Assembly (NCBI RefSeq): GCF_006782915.1
Contig: NZ_VCNP01000031.1
Span: 1 to 64,000, forward strand
DNA: 64,000 bases
Reading direction: 5' to 3'
Origin: Streptomyces calvus
GTDB lineage: Bacteria; Actinomycetota; Actinomycetes; Streptomycetales; Streptomycetaceae
Shown piece after piece: positions 1 through 9,513 of the stretch (its first letter is position 1; each line of letters begins with the position of its first letter). The notes below the pieces were generated by a model. That model saw nothing but the letters and a program-made list of their open reading frames with translations. It made no database searches and was not told the DNA's origin. A program made the translations under genes and the position numbers.

Positions 1-2101
<2,101 letters not shown>

Positions 2102-2175
2102 TCACGGGGTTAACTGTCTGAGGTGGCGACCAGGTGGATCCGTCGTCGCGGGTGCCGGACCTGCCCGTCGCGTGT

Positions 2176-2202
2176 TTGGCACTCTCCAGGGGGGAGTGCC
2201 AG
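2176..2202 (-). promoter_or_regulatory. CIRCE operator, proximal copy
   Basis: Inverted repeat TTGGCACTC-N9-GAGTGCCAG, close to the CIRCE consensus TTAGCACTC-N9-GAGTGCTAA. It lies about 100 bp upstream of groES. CIRCE is the binding site of the HrcA repressor. Confidence 0.92.
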
Positions 2203-2222
2203 ACCTGAGACTATGACCGCGA

Positions 2223-2249
2223 TTAGCACTCGGTCAAGCGGAGTGCCAA
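2223..2249 (-). promoter_or_regulatory. CIRCE operator, distal copy
   Basis: TTAGCACTC-N9-GAGTGCCAA, with a perfect left arm and one mismatch to consensus in the right arm. It lies 20 bp beyond the proximal copy. Two CIRCE elements before groES point to tight HrcA control of the operon. Confidence 0.95.
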
Positions 2250-2406
2250 TTGCCCGCCGCGCGTCGCGTGCTGGGGGCGGGTCGTTCGTACGGTTCCGGT
2301 GCAGTCGGCGGTGGCGCAGCGAGACGCATCCCCGGCGCTGCCGCACCAGGCCGAACGCCCGGACGGGCCGGCGGTGAGCCGCTCGCCGGTGACCGCCGGC
2401 CGGGGC

Positions 2407-3192
2407 TCACCGGTGTCCGACGTAGTCCTCCAGCCTCCCCACCCTCAGCCCCCGCTCCGCCATCTCGTCCAGCAGCCCCGCGGTCCGTTCGGCCAGGGAC
2501 ATCGTCGGCGCCTCGCCCGACGGGACGGAGACGATGTCGCCGGGGGTCAGGTGGTGGGGGCCGCGGGCGTAGGTGAGGTGGCCGTCCGCCTCCAGGGTCA
2601 CGCGCCAGAGCACCACCGCCGCGATGCCGCAGTCGGCGGCGGCGCGCAGGGTCGTGGTGTCGTACGCGCCGTAGGGCGGGCGGAAGAGGCGGGGGCGGAC
2701 GCCGAAGCGGGAGGTGAGCTTGCGCTGCTGGCCGCAGATCTCGGCGCGCTGGCCGGCGTAGGGCAGGCCGCGCAGGGCGGGGTGGTCGAGGGTGTGGTTC
2801 TGCAGGCTCGCGCCGACCGAGCGCAGGCGGGCGAAGTGCGCGTAGCCGGGGCCGACCACGCTGTCGGTGAGGAACATGCTGACGGGCAGGCGGCGTTCGC
2901 GGACCAGGTCGATGAAGCGGGGGTCGCGTTCGGCGCCGTCGTCGTAGGTGAGGAAGACGACCCGGTCGTCGGTGGGGACGTGGTCGACGACGGGCGGCGT
3001 GCCGCGGCCCGCCCGCGGCCGGTCCGCGGGTGACGGGCCCGCGCCGTCCACGGCGTCCTTCTCCCCGGCGGGCACGGCGGGCCGTGCGGCGGTCCCGGTC
3101 CCCGGTGCCGCCGGGCCGCAGCCGGCGAGCGCGGCCAGCAGGGCGGCGGCGGTGAGGAGCGCGGCCCGGGGTGCCGGCCGGCGGCGCCTCAC
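2407..3192 (-). CDS. polysaccharide deacetylase-like lipoprotein, probably impaired
   Basis: NodB-homology (CE4) fold protein of 261 residues. The GTG start overlaps the stop of the upstream paralogue (GTGA), so the two are translationally coupled. An arginine-rich N-terminus, a hydrophobic stretch and the lipobox LAGC near residue 25 indicate a lipoprotein on the outer face of the membrane. Metal-site motifs are present: YDDGAERD, the NHTLDH box and RPPYGAY. However, where the neighbour has GDIVLTH, this protein reads GDIVSVP, so the usual catalytic-base histidine is missing. It may bind glycan rather than deacetylate it. The substrate (peptidoglycan or chitin-like glycan) cannot be read from sequence. 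Confidence 0.85.
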   Translation of the reverse strand: MRRRRPAPRAALLTAAALLAALAGCGPAAPGTGTAARPAVPAGEKDAVDGAGPSPADRPRAGRGTPPVVDHVPTDDRVVFLTYDDGAERDPRFIDLVRERRLPVSMFLTDSVVGPGYAHFARLRSVGASLQNHTLDHPALRGLPYAGQRAEICGQQRKLTSRFGVRPRLFRPPYGAYDTTTLRAAADCGIAAVVLWRVTLEADGHLTYARGPHHLTPGDIVSVPSGEAPTMSLAERTAGLLDEMAERGLRVGRLEDYVGHR

Positions 3193-4109
3193 AGGTAGTC
3201 CTCCAGCCGCGCCACCGCGTACCCCTCCGCCGTGACCTTGTCCAGGAAGCGGCGGATCATGTCCGGCATGCTGCCGTTCCAGTCCTCGCGGCCGCGGAAG
3301 TGGGTGAGGACGATGTCGCCGGGGTGCAGCGAACGGTCCCATTCGCGGTAGTCCCAGTGGTCGGCGAAGACCTCCGCGTTCCACAGCGGTACGTACGCGA
3401 TGCCGCAGGATTTCGCCGCCCGCAGAGTGTCCTTGTTGTAGTTGCCGTAGGGCGGGCGGAACAGGGCGGGGCGCTCGCCGTAGCGCTTCTCCATGACCTT
3501 CTGCATGCCGCAGATCTCGCGCTTCTGGCGGGCGTACGACAGGCCCGGCAGGTACGGGTGGCGGAGGGTGTGGTTGTGCAGGCCGGCGCCGCTGTCCCGC
3601 ATCTTCTCGAAGTACGCGTAGTCCTCCTCGACGAGGTAGTCGCTGAGGAAGGCGCTGTACGGGACGCGCAGTTCGTTCATCATCCGCAGGAACGCCGGGT
3701 CCTTCTCGGCGCCGTCGTCGATGGTGAGGAAGACGACCTTCCGCTCGGTCGGGACGGTGGTGAACACCGGCGGCAGGCCCAGCCGCCGGTGGCCGTCGAC
3801 CTCGAAGCCGTCACGGGTGGTGATCCTCGGCTTCTTCGCGGGTGGCGGTGGAGCGGTCAGCGGGAGCCGTTTCAGTCCCCAGTGCCGTGCGGCGGCGACC
3901 CGGGCGGTGTGCGCCGCGCGCAGTTTGGTGGCGTAGGCGTCCAGCGCGCGGGCCGGGGGCGCCTTGAGGGGCTGCCTGCGGCCGGCGGACGCGGCCTCGG
4001 GGTCGGCCGGTCCGCAGCTCGGGGCGAGGGTGGCGAGGACGAGTGCGGCGAGGCCGATCCGTACACGACGCAGCGGCCACTTTTTATCATTTTGTCCTAC
4101 TGTTCCCAT
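3189..4109 (-). CDS. polysaccharide deacetylase (NodB/CE4 family), secreted or lipoprotein
   Basis: Protein of 306 residues starting at ATG 4109. A basic N-terminus and a hydrophobic segment are followed by a cysteine in LAPSC, a weak lipobox. A linker of about 80 residues precedes the CE4 domain. The domain keeps IDDGAEKD (metal-binding Asp pair), NHTLRH (metal-binding histidines), RPPYGNY, and GDIVLTHF with the catalytic histidine. This set predicts a metal-dependent deacetylase acting on a cell-wall polysaccharide. It is first in a two-gene unit with the downstream paralogue and diverges from the methyltransferase gene at 4200. Confidence 0.88.
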   Translation of the reverse strand: MGTVGQNDKKWPLRRVRIGLAALVLATLAPSCGPADPEAASAGRRQPLKAPPARALDAYATKLRAAHTARVAAARHWGLKRLPLTAPPPPAKKPRITTRDGFEVDGHRRLGLPPVFTTVPTERKVVFLTIDDGAEKDPAFLRMMNELRVPYSAFLSDYLVEEDYAYFEKMRDSGAGLHNHTLRHPYLPGLSYARQKREICGMQKVMEKRYGERPALFRPPYGNYNKDTLRAAKSCGIAYVPLWNAEVFADHWDYREWDRSLHPGDIVLTHFRGREDWNGSMPDMIRRFLDKVTAEGYAVARLEDYL

Positions 4110-4199
4110 GAGGCCGGATCCTCGCAGTCCACCGCCGGTAACCCGGCCCGACACCGCGGCCGGAGGCGCACGGTCCGCCGACTGGCCCACAATGTCCCG

Positions 4200-5384
4200 G
4201 TGAACGACCTCGCCCCGCTCCTCACTCCCGAAGGCCGCGCCCTCCTCGACGAGGTGCGCGACACCGACCCGGCGCACGAACTCGCCGTCGCGACCCGGCT
4301 GCGCCGCGAGCACCCCGCCGACCTGGTGTCGGCGGCGCTGGGCCAGGCGCGGCTGCGGCAGCGGGCGGCGGCGAAGTTCGGCGCGCAGGACGCCGGGCGG
4401 ATGTTCTTCACCCCGAACGGCGTGGAGCAGTCGACCCGGGCCAGCGTGGCGGCGTACCGGGCGCGGCGGTTCCGGGAGCTGGGCGTGACGTCCGTGGCCG
4501 ACCTGTGCTGCGGCATCGGCGGGGACGCGATCGCGCTGGCCCGCGCCGGCATCCGGGTGCTGGCGGTGGACCGGGACCCGCTGACCGCGGCGGCGGCGCG
4601 GGCGAACGCCGAGGCGCTGGGGCTCGCCGACCTCATCGAGGTGCGCCGGACGGACGTGACGGAGGTGGACACCAGCGGCTGGGACGCCGTCTTCGTCGAC
4701 CCGGCCCGGCGCGGCGGCCGGGGCCGGATCTTCGACCCCGAGGCGTACTCGCCCCCGCTGTCCTGGGCGGTCGGCGCCGCCCGCACCGCGCCCCGCGCGG
4801 CCGCCCTGAAGGTGGCGCCGGGCATCCCGCACGAGGCCGTGCCGGACGACGCGGAGGCCGAGTGGATCTCGGACGGCGGGGACGTGAAGGAGGCGGTGCT
4901 GTGGTTCGGCGCCGGGCGGGACGCCGCCCCGGGCGCCGTCCGCGCGACCCTCCTCCCCGGGCCGCGCACGCTCCACTCCCGCGGCCTGCCCGACCCGGCG
5001 GTCCGCCCGCCCGGCCGGTACCTGTACGAGCCGGACGGCGCCGTCATCCGGGCCCATCTGGTCGCCGAGGTCGCCGAACAGCTCGACGGCGGGCTCATCG
5101 ACGCGACCATCGCCTACGTGACCGCGGACGAGCACCGTCCGACGCCGTACGCCACCGCCTACGAGATCACCGACCGGCTGCCCTTCAACGCCAAGAAGCT
5201 GAAGGCGCTGCTGCGCGAGCGGCAGGTCGGCACGCTGACCGTCAAGAAGCGCGGCTCGGCGGTGGAACCGGAGGAACTGCGGCGCAAGGTCCTGCCCAAA
5301 CCGCACGGTTCGGCGTCCGTCACCGTGTTCCTGACCCGGGTCGACGGCGCACCGGCCATGCTGCTGGGGCACCCGGTGCGGTGA
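4200..5384 (+). CDS. class I SAM-dependent methyltransferase with THUMP-like C-terminal domain
   Basis: Cytoplasmic protein of 394 residues. The SAM-binding motif DLCCGIGGDAIALA lies near residues 100-113 and is followed by an acidic strand end at VLAVDRDP. A DPARR motif lies near residue 166. The C-terminal part, with FNAKKLKALLRERQVG, resembles the THUMP-like domain found on actinobacterial methyltransferases, so an RNA substrate is plausible but unproven. The start is GTG at 4200, because the nearby ATG at 4192 opens only a three-codon frame. Its TGA abuts the stop of the convergent sigma factor gene with no bases between. Confidence 0.88.
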   Translation: MNDLAPLLTPEGRALLDEVRDTDPAHELAVATRLRREHPADLVSAALGQARLRQRAAAKFGAQDAGRMFFTPNGVEQSTRASVAAYRARRFRELGVTSVADLCCGIGGDAIALARAGIRVLAVDRDPLTAAAARANAEALGLADLIEVRRTDVTEVDTSGWDAVFVDPARRGGRGRIFDPEAYSPPLSWAVGAARTAPRAAALKVAPGIPHEAVPDDAEAEWISDGGDVKEAVLWFGAGRDAAPGAVRATLLPGPRTLHSRGLPDPAVRPPGRYLYEPDGAVIRAHLVAEVAEQLDGGLIDATIAYVTADEHRPTPYATAYEITDRLPFNAKKLKALLRERQVGTLTVKKRGSAVEPEELRRKVLPKPHGSASVTVFLTRVDGAPAMLLGHPVR

Positions 5385-6689
5385 TCAGGGGCCGGTGTCC
5401 GCGGCACGCCGCCGCAGCATCTCCCGTTCGCGTTCGTTGCGGGTGAGCGCGGCCGCCCGCTCGAACTCCGACCGCGCCTCCGCGGTACGGCCGAGCCGCG
5501 CCAGCAGATCACCGCGGACGCTCGGCAGCAGGTGGTACTCCCGCAGCGCCGGTACGCCGGTGAGGGCGTCGACGATCGGGAGCGCGGCGGCGGGACCCTC
5601 GGCCATGGAGACGGCGACCGCGCGGTTGAGTTCCACGACCGGGGAGGGCGCGCGGGCGGCGAGCAGGGCGTACAGGGTGGCGATGCGCGGCCAGTCGGTC
5701 TCCTCGTAGCGGTGGGCGCGCGCGTGGCAGGCGGCGATGGCGGCCTGGAGGACGTACGGTCCCGGGGCGCCGACGGCGTCGGCACGGGTCAGGGCGGCGG
5801 CGCCGCGGGCCATGAGCATGCGGTTCCAGCGGGCCCGGTTCTGGTCCTTCAGCAGGACCGGCTCGCCGTCCGGACCGGTGCGGGCCGCGGCGCGGGACGC
5901 CTGGAACTCCAGCAGCGCCGTCAGTCCGTGCACCTCGGGCTCCTTCGGCATCAGAGCGGACAGCACGCGGGCGAGCCGCAGCGCGTCCTCGCACAGGGCG
6001 GGACGCAGCAAGTCGTCGCCGGCGGTGGCGGCGTACCCCTCGTTGAAGATCAGGTAGATGACGTCGAGGACCGAGCCGAGGCGGGCCTCGCGGTCGGGGC
6101 CGTAGGGCACTTCGAAGGCGACGTTCCTCGTCGCCAGGGTGCGCTTGGCGCGCACGATGCGCTGGGCGACGGTGGCCTCGGGGACGAGGAAGGCGCGGGC
6201 GATCTCGACCGTCGTGAGGCCGCCGAGCAGCCGCAGGGTGAGGGCGGTGCGGGCCTCGGCGGACAGCACCGGGTGGCAGGCGGTGAACACCAGCCGGAGC
6301 AGGTCGTCGTCGATGTCGTCCGGGTCGGCGGGCTCCTGCGGGAGGACGGCCGCCGTGGACTGGTCCCGGCCGATCTCGGCGAGCTTGCGGGCGTAGTTCT
6401 CGCGTCGGCGCACCAGGTCGACGGCACGGTGGCGGGCGGTGGCCATGAGCCAGGCGCCCGGATTGTCGGGCACACCGTCCCTCGGCCACTGCTCCAGCGC
6501 GGCGACCAGCGCGTCCTGCGCGAGGTCCTCGGCGATGCCGACGTCCCGGACGATCCGGGTCACGCCGGCGATCACCCGCGGGGACTCCATGCGGAAGACG
6601 GTCTCGGCCGTCGCGGCGGCGGACTCGGGCGCCGCGCCGTGCGGGCCGGCGGGGCGGCCGTGCGGGCCGGCGGTGGGCTGCGGTGTCAC
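5385..6689 (-). CDS. ECF42-type RNA polymerase sigma factor with C-terminal TPR-like extension
   Basis: Alternative sigma factor of 434 residues. Region 2 lies around GIAEDLAQDALVAALEQWP (residues 50-70) and region 4 around LGGLTTVEIARAFLVPEAT (about 155-175). More than 200 residues of helical, TPR-like extension follow, far longer than a basic ECF sigma. This architecture, together with a DGPF/YCII gene immediately upstream, is the hallmark of group ECF42, where the extension rather than an anti-sigma factor controls activity. GTG start; an in-frame stop lies two codons upstream, so the N-terminus cannot be longer. A GTG-to-RMESPR start shift downstream remains possible. Confidence 0.9.
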   Translation of the reverse strand: MTPQPTAGPHGRPAGPHGAAPESAAATAETVFRMESPRVIAGVTRIVRDVGIAEDLAQDALVAALEQWPRDGVPDNPGAWLMATARHRAVDLVRRRENYARKLAEIGRDQSTAAVLPQEPADPDDIDDDLLRLVFTACHPVLSAEARTALTLRLLGGLTTVEIARAFLVPEATVAQRIVRAKRTLATRNVAFEVPYGPDREARLGSVLDVIYLIFNEGYAATAGDDLLRPALCEDALRLARVLSALMPKEPEVHGLTALLEFQASRAAARTGPDGEPVLLKDQNRARWNRMLMARGAAALTRADAVGAPGPYVLQAAIAACHARAHRYEETDWPRIATLYALLAARAPSPVVELNRAVAVSMAEGPAAALPIVDALTGVPALREYHLLPSVRGDLLARLGRTAEARSEFERAAALTRNEREREMLRRRAADTGP

Positions 6690-6750
6690 AGCTCACCATC
6701 AGACACCCGTACGGCGGCACCGCCAAGCAGGGTCCTCCGGCGCGGCCCGG

Positions 6751-7107
6751 TCAGCCCTCCTCGATCTCCCGCACCTCGCAGGTCACCGTCCAGTGCGCCT
6801 CGTGCACCTTCAGGAACCGCTTGGTCCACTCGACGGCCTCGGCCATGTCCTTGGCCTGCACGATCGCGTATCCGCCGACGACCTCCTTGGACTCGGTGAA
6901 CGGCCCGTCGGTCACGGACAGTTCACCGCCCTCGTAGCGCACCCGGACGCCCTGGGCGGTCGGCTTCAGACCGGCGGTGTCCAGCATGACCCCGGCCTTG
7001 GTCATCTCCTCGATCAGCTCGCCCATCCGCTGCATCAGCTCCGGGCTCGGGCCTTCGGCGGGCGCGTTGTTCTCGTCGATCCGGATCATGGAGAGATAGC
7101 GCGGCAC
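6751..7107 (-). CDS. YCII-related (DGPF domain) protein, ECF42 partner
   Basis: Small cytoplasmic protein of 118 residues with a ferredoxin-like YCII fold. It carries the family signature TDGPF at residues 66-70, followed by ESKEVVGGYAI. It lies 61 bp upstream of the ECF42 sigma gene on the same strand. DGPF genes are the standard genomic partners and known promoter targets of ECF42 sigma factors. The biochemical activity of the family is unknown. A promoter of the ECF42 type lies 53 bp upstream of the ATG. Confidence 0.92.
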   Translation of the reverse strand: MPRYLSMIRIDENNAPAEGPSPELMQRMGELIEEMTKAGVMLDTAGLKPTAQGVRVRYEGGELSVTDGPFTESKEVVGGYAIVQAKDMAEAVEWTKRFLKVHEAHWTVTCEVREIEEG

Positions 7108-7159
7108 GGTGACTCCTCGGGTGGTACGGGCCGGGTCCTTCCCGGCCTCTCACCCCTGC

Positions 7160-7186
7160 GTCGATCGGGAGACACCGGAATCGACA
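7160..7186 (-). promoter_or_regulatory. putative ECF42-dependent promoter
   Basis: On the minus strand the sequence reads TGTCGA, 17 bases, CGAC. This matches the ECF42 promoter motif reported for Streptomyces venezuelae (TGTCGA at -35; CGA or CGT followed by C at -10). It is placed to drive the DGPF gene and the sigma factor gene, which would make the sigma autoregulatory. Confidence 0.8.
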
Positions 7187-7231
7187 TCCGCGCCCGACTT
7201 TTTTCGCCGTTCTTCCGTCCGGCCCCGCGCC

Positions 7232-7354
7232 TCACTTCAGCGAGGCCCACGGCTCCGCCGCGTCCGGCTCCTTCGCCACCACGCGGTGGGGGTCGCCGGG
7301 CGCGGGCAGCACCGGCATGGTCAGCGTCGTCACGGCCGGCCGATTTCTTGTCAC
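7232..7354 (-). CDS. possible 40-residue ORF or 3' remnant of a lost gene
   Basis: GTG-started frame encoding 40 residues, beginning MTRNRPAVTTLTMPVLPAPG and ending PWASLK. No family is recognised. It lies 39 bp downstream of a strong LacI-type palindrome, so it may be the tail or stump of a sugar-utilisation gene once controlled by the neighbouring LacI regulator. No clear ribosome binding site is seen. It could equally be non-coding. Confidence 0.25.
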   Translation of the reverse strand: MTRNRPAVTTLTMPVLPAPGDPHRVVAKEPDAAEPWASLK

Positions 7355-7392
7355 ATTCTCCGACTTCCGCCCGGTAGGCCCTGGGGACATCC

Positions 7393-7415
7393 ACCGGCCG
7401 AAACTTTCGGCCGGT
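7393..7415. promoter_or_regulatory. LacI-family operator-like perfect palindrome
   Basis: Perfect 23-bp inverted repeat with 11-base arms around a central C. Its core CGAAACTTTCG resembles operators of Streptomyces LacI-type sugar regulators such as BxlR. It abuts the stop codon of the LacI gene and has no T-run, which argues against a terminator. Confidence 0.7.
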
Positions 7416-8468
7416 TCACGCCCCCGGCGGCGGTGCCGTGCTGCTGCGCACCACCAGGCTCGTGGCCAGCTCCACCCGGGTCGCCGCCGGCGAGTCCTCG
7501 TTCTTGCCGAGGTCGAGGACCAGCTTGGCCGCCGCCTCGGCCATCTCCGTCAACGGCTGCCGTACGGTCGTCAGCGGCGGACCCACCCAGCGGGCCACCG
7601 GCAGGTCGTCGAACCCGACGACGCTCAGGTCCTCCGGGATCCGCAGCCCCAGCTCCCGCGCGGCCTCGTACAGGCCGAGCGCCTGGAGGTCGTTGCCCGC
7701 GAAGACCGCGGTGGGCCGGTCCTCACGGCCCAGCAGGGCGAGCCCCTGCCGGTAGCCGGCCTCGTGGTGGAAGTCGCCGGTCATGATCAGTCCCGGGTCC
7801 ACCGGCAGCCCGGCGGTCTCCAGGGCGGCCCGGTAGCCGTCGACGCGGGCACGGCTGCACATCATCTGCGTGGGCCCGCTGATCGCGCCGATCCGGGTGT
7901 GGCCGAGCTCGACCAGGTGACGCGTGGCGGCGAGCCCGCCCTGCCAGTTGGTCGCGCCGATGGACGGCACGTCGGTACCGGGGTCGCCGGCCGGGTCCAT
8001 CACCACGAACGGGATGGAACGGCTGGTCAGCAGCGCACGCCCGGACTCGTCGAGGCCGGACAGCACGAGGATCACACCGTGCGGACGGCGCGCGGCGACC
8101 TGGTCGGCCCAGGTCCGGCCCGGCGTCAGCCGCCCCGCGCTCTCGGAGAGCACGACGCTCAGTCCCGCGTCCCGGGCGACGTTCTCCACGCCCCGGATGA
8201 CCTCCATCGCCCAGGCGCTCTCCAGTTCGTGGAAGACCAGGTCGATCAGCGGCGAGCGGGTGGCCTCGGCACGGCGGCGCCGGTAACCGTGGGCGCGCAG
8301 CAACTGCTCGACCCGGCTGCGGGTGGCGGGAGCGACGTCGGCACGACCGTTGAGGACCTTCGAAACAGTCGGTGCGGAGACGCCGGCCTCACGGGCGATC
8401 TCGGCGAGGGTCGCGGTCTGCGCGCTCCGCCCTTGCGTCCGGGTTTCAGCGGGCTGCGGGGAAGTCAT
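7416..8468 (-). CDS. LacI-family transcriptional regulator
   Basis: Cytoplasmic DNA-binding repressor of 350 residues. An N-terminal helix-turn-helix (TLAEIAREAGVSAPTVSKVL, about residues 20-40) is followed by the hinge helix region and a periplasmic-binding-protein-like sugar-binding domain ending in the typical LTTVRQPL segment near residue 320. ATG start at 8468. CGAAA-type palindromes lie just upstream of the gene and directly after its stop, suggesting autoregulation and control of an adjacent gene. No sugar-utilisation gene is left next to it, so the ligand is unknown. Confidence 0.92.
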   Translation of the reverse strand: MTSPQPAETRTQGRSAQTATLAEIAREAGVSAPTVSKVLNGRADVAPATRSRVEQLLRAHGYRRRRAEATRSPLIDLVFHELESAWAMEVIRGVENVARDAGLSVVLSESAGRLTPGRTWADQVAARRPHGVILVLSGLDESGRALLTSRSIPFVVMDPAGDPGTDVPSIGATNWQGGLAATRHLVELGHTRIGAISGPTQMMCSRARVDGYRAALETAGLPVDPGLIMTGDFHHEAGYRQGLALLGREDRPTAVFAGNDLQALGLYEAARELGLRIPEDLSVVGFDDLPVARWVGPPLTTVRQPLTEMAEAAAKLVLDLGKNEDSPAATRVELATSLVVRSSTAPPPGA

Positions 8469-8526
8469 GGCGGCGATCGTAACCCTGTCAGCCTCGGCGA
8501 AGTAGCCCTGCGGAGTTCTGCCAGTG

Positions 8527-8539
8527 TCGAAACATTCGA
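8527..8539. promoter_or_regulatory. candidate LacI autoregulatory operator
   Basis: Short inverted repeat TCGAA-ACA-TTCGA about 60 bp upstream of the LacI start. It differs by one base from the CGAAACTTTCG core found after the gene. An AT-rich stretch ATATATAAT follows it. Binding is inferred only from similarity. Confidence 0.45.
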
Positions 8540-8545
8540 TATATA

Positions 8546-8826
8546 ATGCGAAACGTTCCCCCGAGTGACTGGCACAGAGCCGTCCGCCCACCCGACCCCT
8601 CCGCCACTCAACGAGACCAGCGACCAGCTGGCCCGCCAGTCACGCATCAAGTCGAACGAACGTCCATCGCTTCCCCTGCCTCCTCCGTCGCCGGCGCCCC
8701 TCACTGCGCACCATCACAGTCCCGCAAATGCGTTCTGCGACGATCATTTGCAACGCAACACACCGGGCGGGGATTACTTCATGTAACGCTATCGACTCAC
8801 CGCTTACCTGTCCAATTCACGGCCTG
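8546..8826. other. non-coding spacer at the island edge
   Basis: No convincing gene is seen on either strand. The stretch lies between the LacI promoter region and the first small ORF of the accessory island, and it is less GC-rich than its surroundings. It contains TGCGACGATCA, similar to part of the IS30-like terminal repeat found further on. Confidence 0.4.
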
Positions 8827-8988
8827 TCACCCTGCAAAAACAGGATGGAGCCAGACTGAAACCAGATCGCCGGTTTCGATGCCGAAGACAATGCCACCCG
8901 CCATTTGCACGAACTTGGCGTCGCCAGCACCCTCTTCCCGGGATTCGATATCGACCTCGAGCTGCAGCGTGCCGATCAGCACGCTCAT
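8827..8988 (-). CDS. 53-residue protein, candidate immunity protein or second half of one
   Basis: Starts MSVLIGTLQLEVDIESREEG and ends VWLHPVFAG. ATG at 8988 follows a strong GGAGGGGG ribosome binding site, and an in-frame stop a few codons upstream fixes the start. Its ATG overlaps the stop of the preceding small ORF (ATGA). Its place directly behind a toxin-module remnant suggests an immunity role. No family is recognised. It could also be the frameshifted second half of a single protein of about 100 residues. Confidence 0.5.
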   Translation of the reverse strand: MSVLIGTLQLEVDIESREEGAGDAKFVQMAGGIVFGIETGDLVSVWLHPVFAG

Positions 8989-9137
8989 ACCCCCTCCGAG
9001 CCGAGCCTCTCACTCAGCGACTCCGCGCTCCGCGCAGTAAAAGAGAACCCGTACTCGGACTCGTCGTAGGTGAGTAGGCTCTCAAGGGGAGAACCGTCTT
9101 GGACAGAAACTTCACTTCGATGGCTAACCTTGTGCAC
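8985..9137 (-). CDS. 50-residue ORF overlapping the toxin remnant, candidate immunity gene (first part)
   Basis: GTG-started frame, beginning VHKVSHRSEVSVQDGSPLES and ending LSERLGSEGV. It overlaps the end of the toxin remnant by 14 bases, as the intact Rhs gene overlaps its own immunity gene. It also overlaps the next small ORF by ATGA. There is no strong ribosome binding site, so coupled translation from the toxin gene is the likely mode. Function is inferred from position only. Confidence 0.4.
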   Translation of the reverse strand: MHKVSHRSEVSVQDGSPLESLLTYDESEYGFSFTARSAESLSERLGSEGV

Positions 9138-9513
9138 TCTTGAAGAGGAAGTGGAAAATCCTGTTCGAGTTTGCGTCGATGTTGAGTTCCCAGATCCCGT
9201 TACTTCGTTTCATTGCTCCCGGCGCCCTCCACTCGACAACTCCAGCAGCGCCGCGGGAATCAATCCTGGGAGTAGACCCGCCATAATTTCCCGTAAGAGC
9301 TGCCCATTGTTGCCATTCATGTAGGGGCGCGCAGCCTTGCCAAAGTTGAGAGCCTCGACGTCTCGGGTACCTGCGATGTCCCAGGTGTGATTTTTCGACG
9401 GTCTTGGTCATCGAAATATTTTCGACATCGATCTTCGACGCCAAGTCCGAGACATCACAGTTGTTGTTGTGAACGAATACCGGCGCAGCCCCCGCCAGCG
9501 CATAGTACGTGTG
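9124..9513 (-). pseudogene. detached Rhs tip: HINT end plus frame-damaged toxin module
   Basis: The upstream end reads AHTYYALAGAAPVFVHNNNC, the same as the end of the HINT domain in the large Rhs protein (HTYYVLAGAAPVLVHNC). Bases 9479-9513 match 13412-13446 at 33 of 35 positions. A toxin-like module follows but is split over two frames: KTVEKSH, then in the second frame TWDIAGTRDVEALNFGKAAR and REIMAG, then back in the first frame RGAAGVVEWRAPG and WELNIDANSNRIFHFLF before the stop. Two compensating frameshifts explain this. The HINT domain is cut off at about 9514. I recall similar GKAARPYMN modules at the tips of polymorphic toxins, but cannot name the family. Confidence 0.75.
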
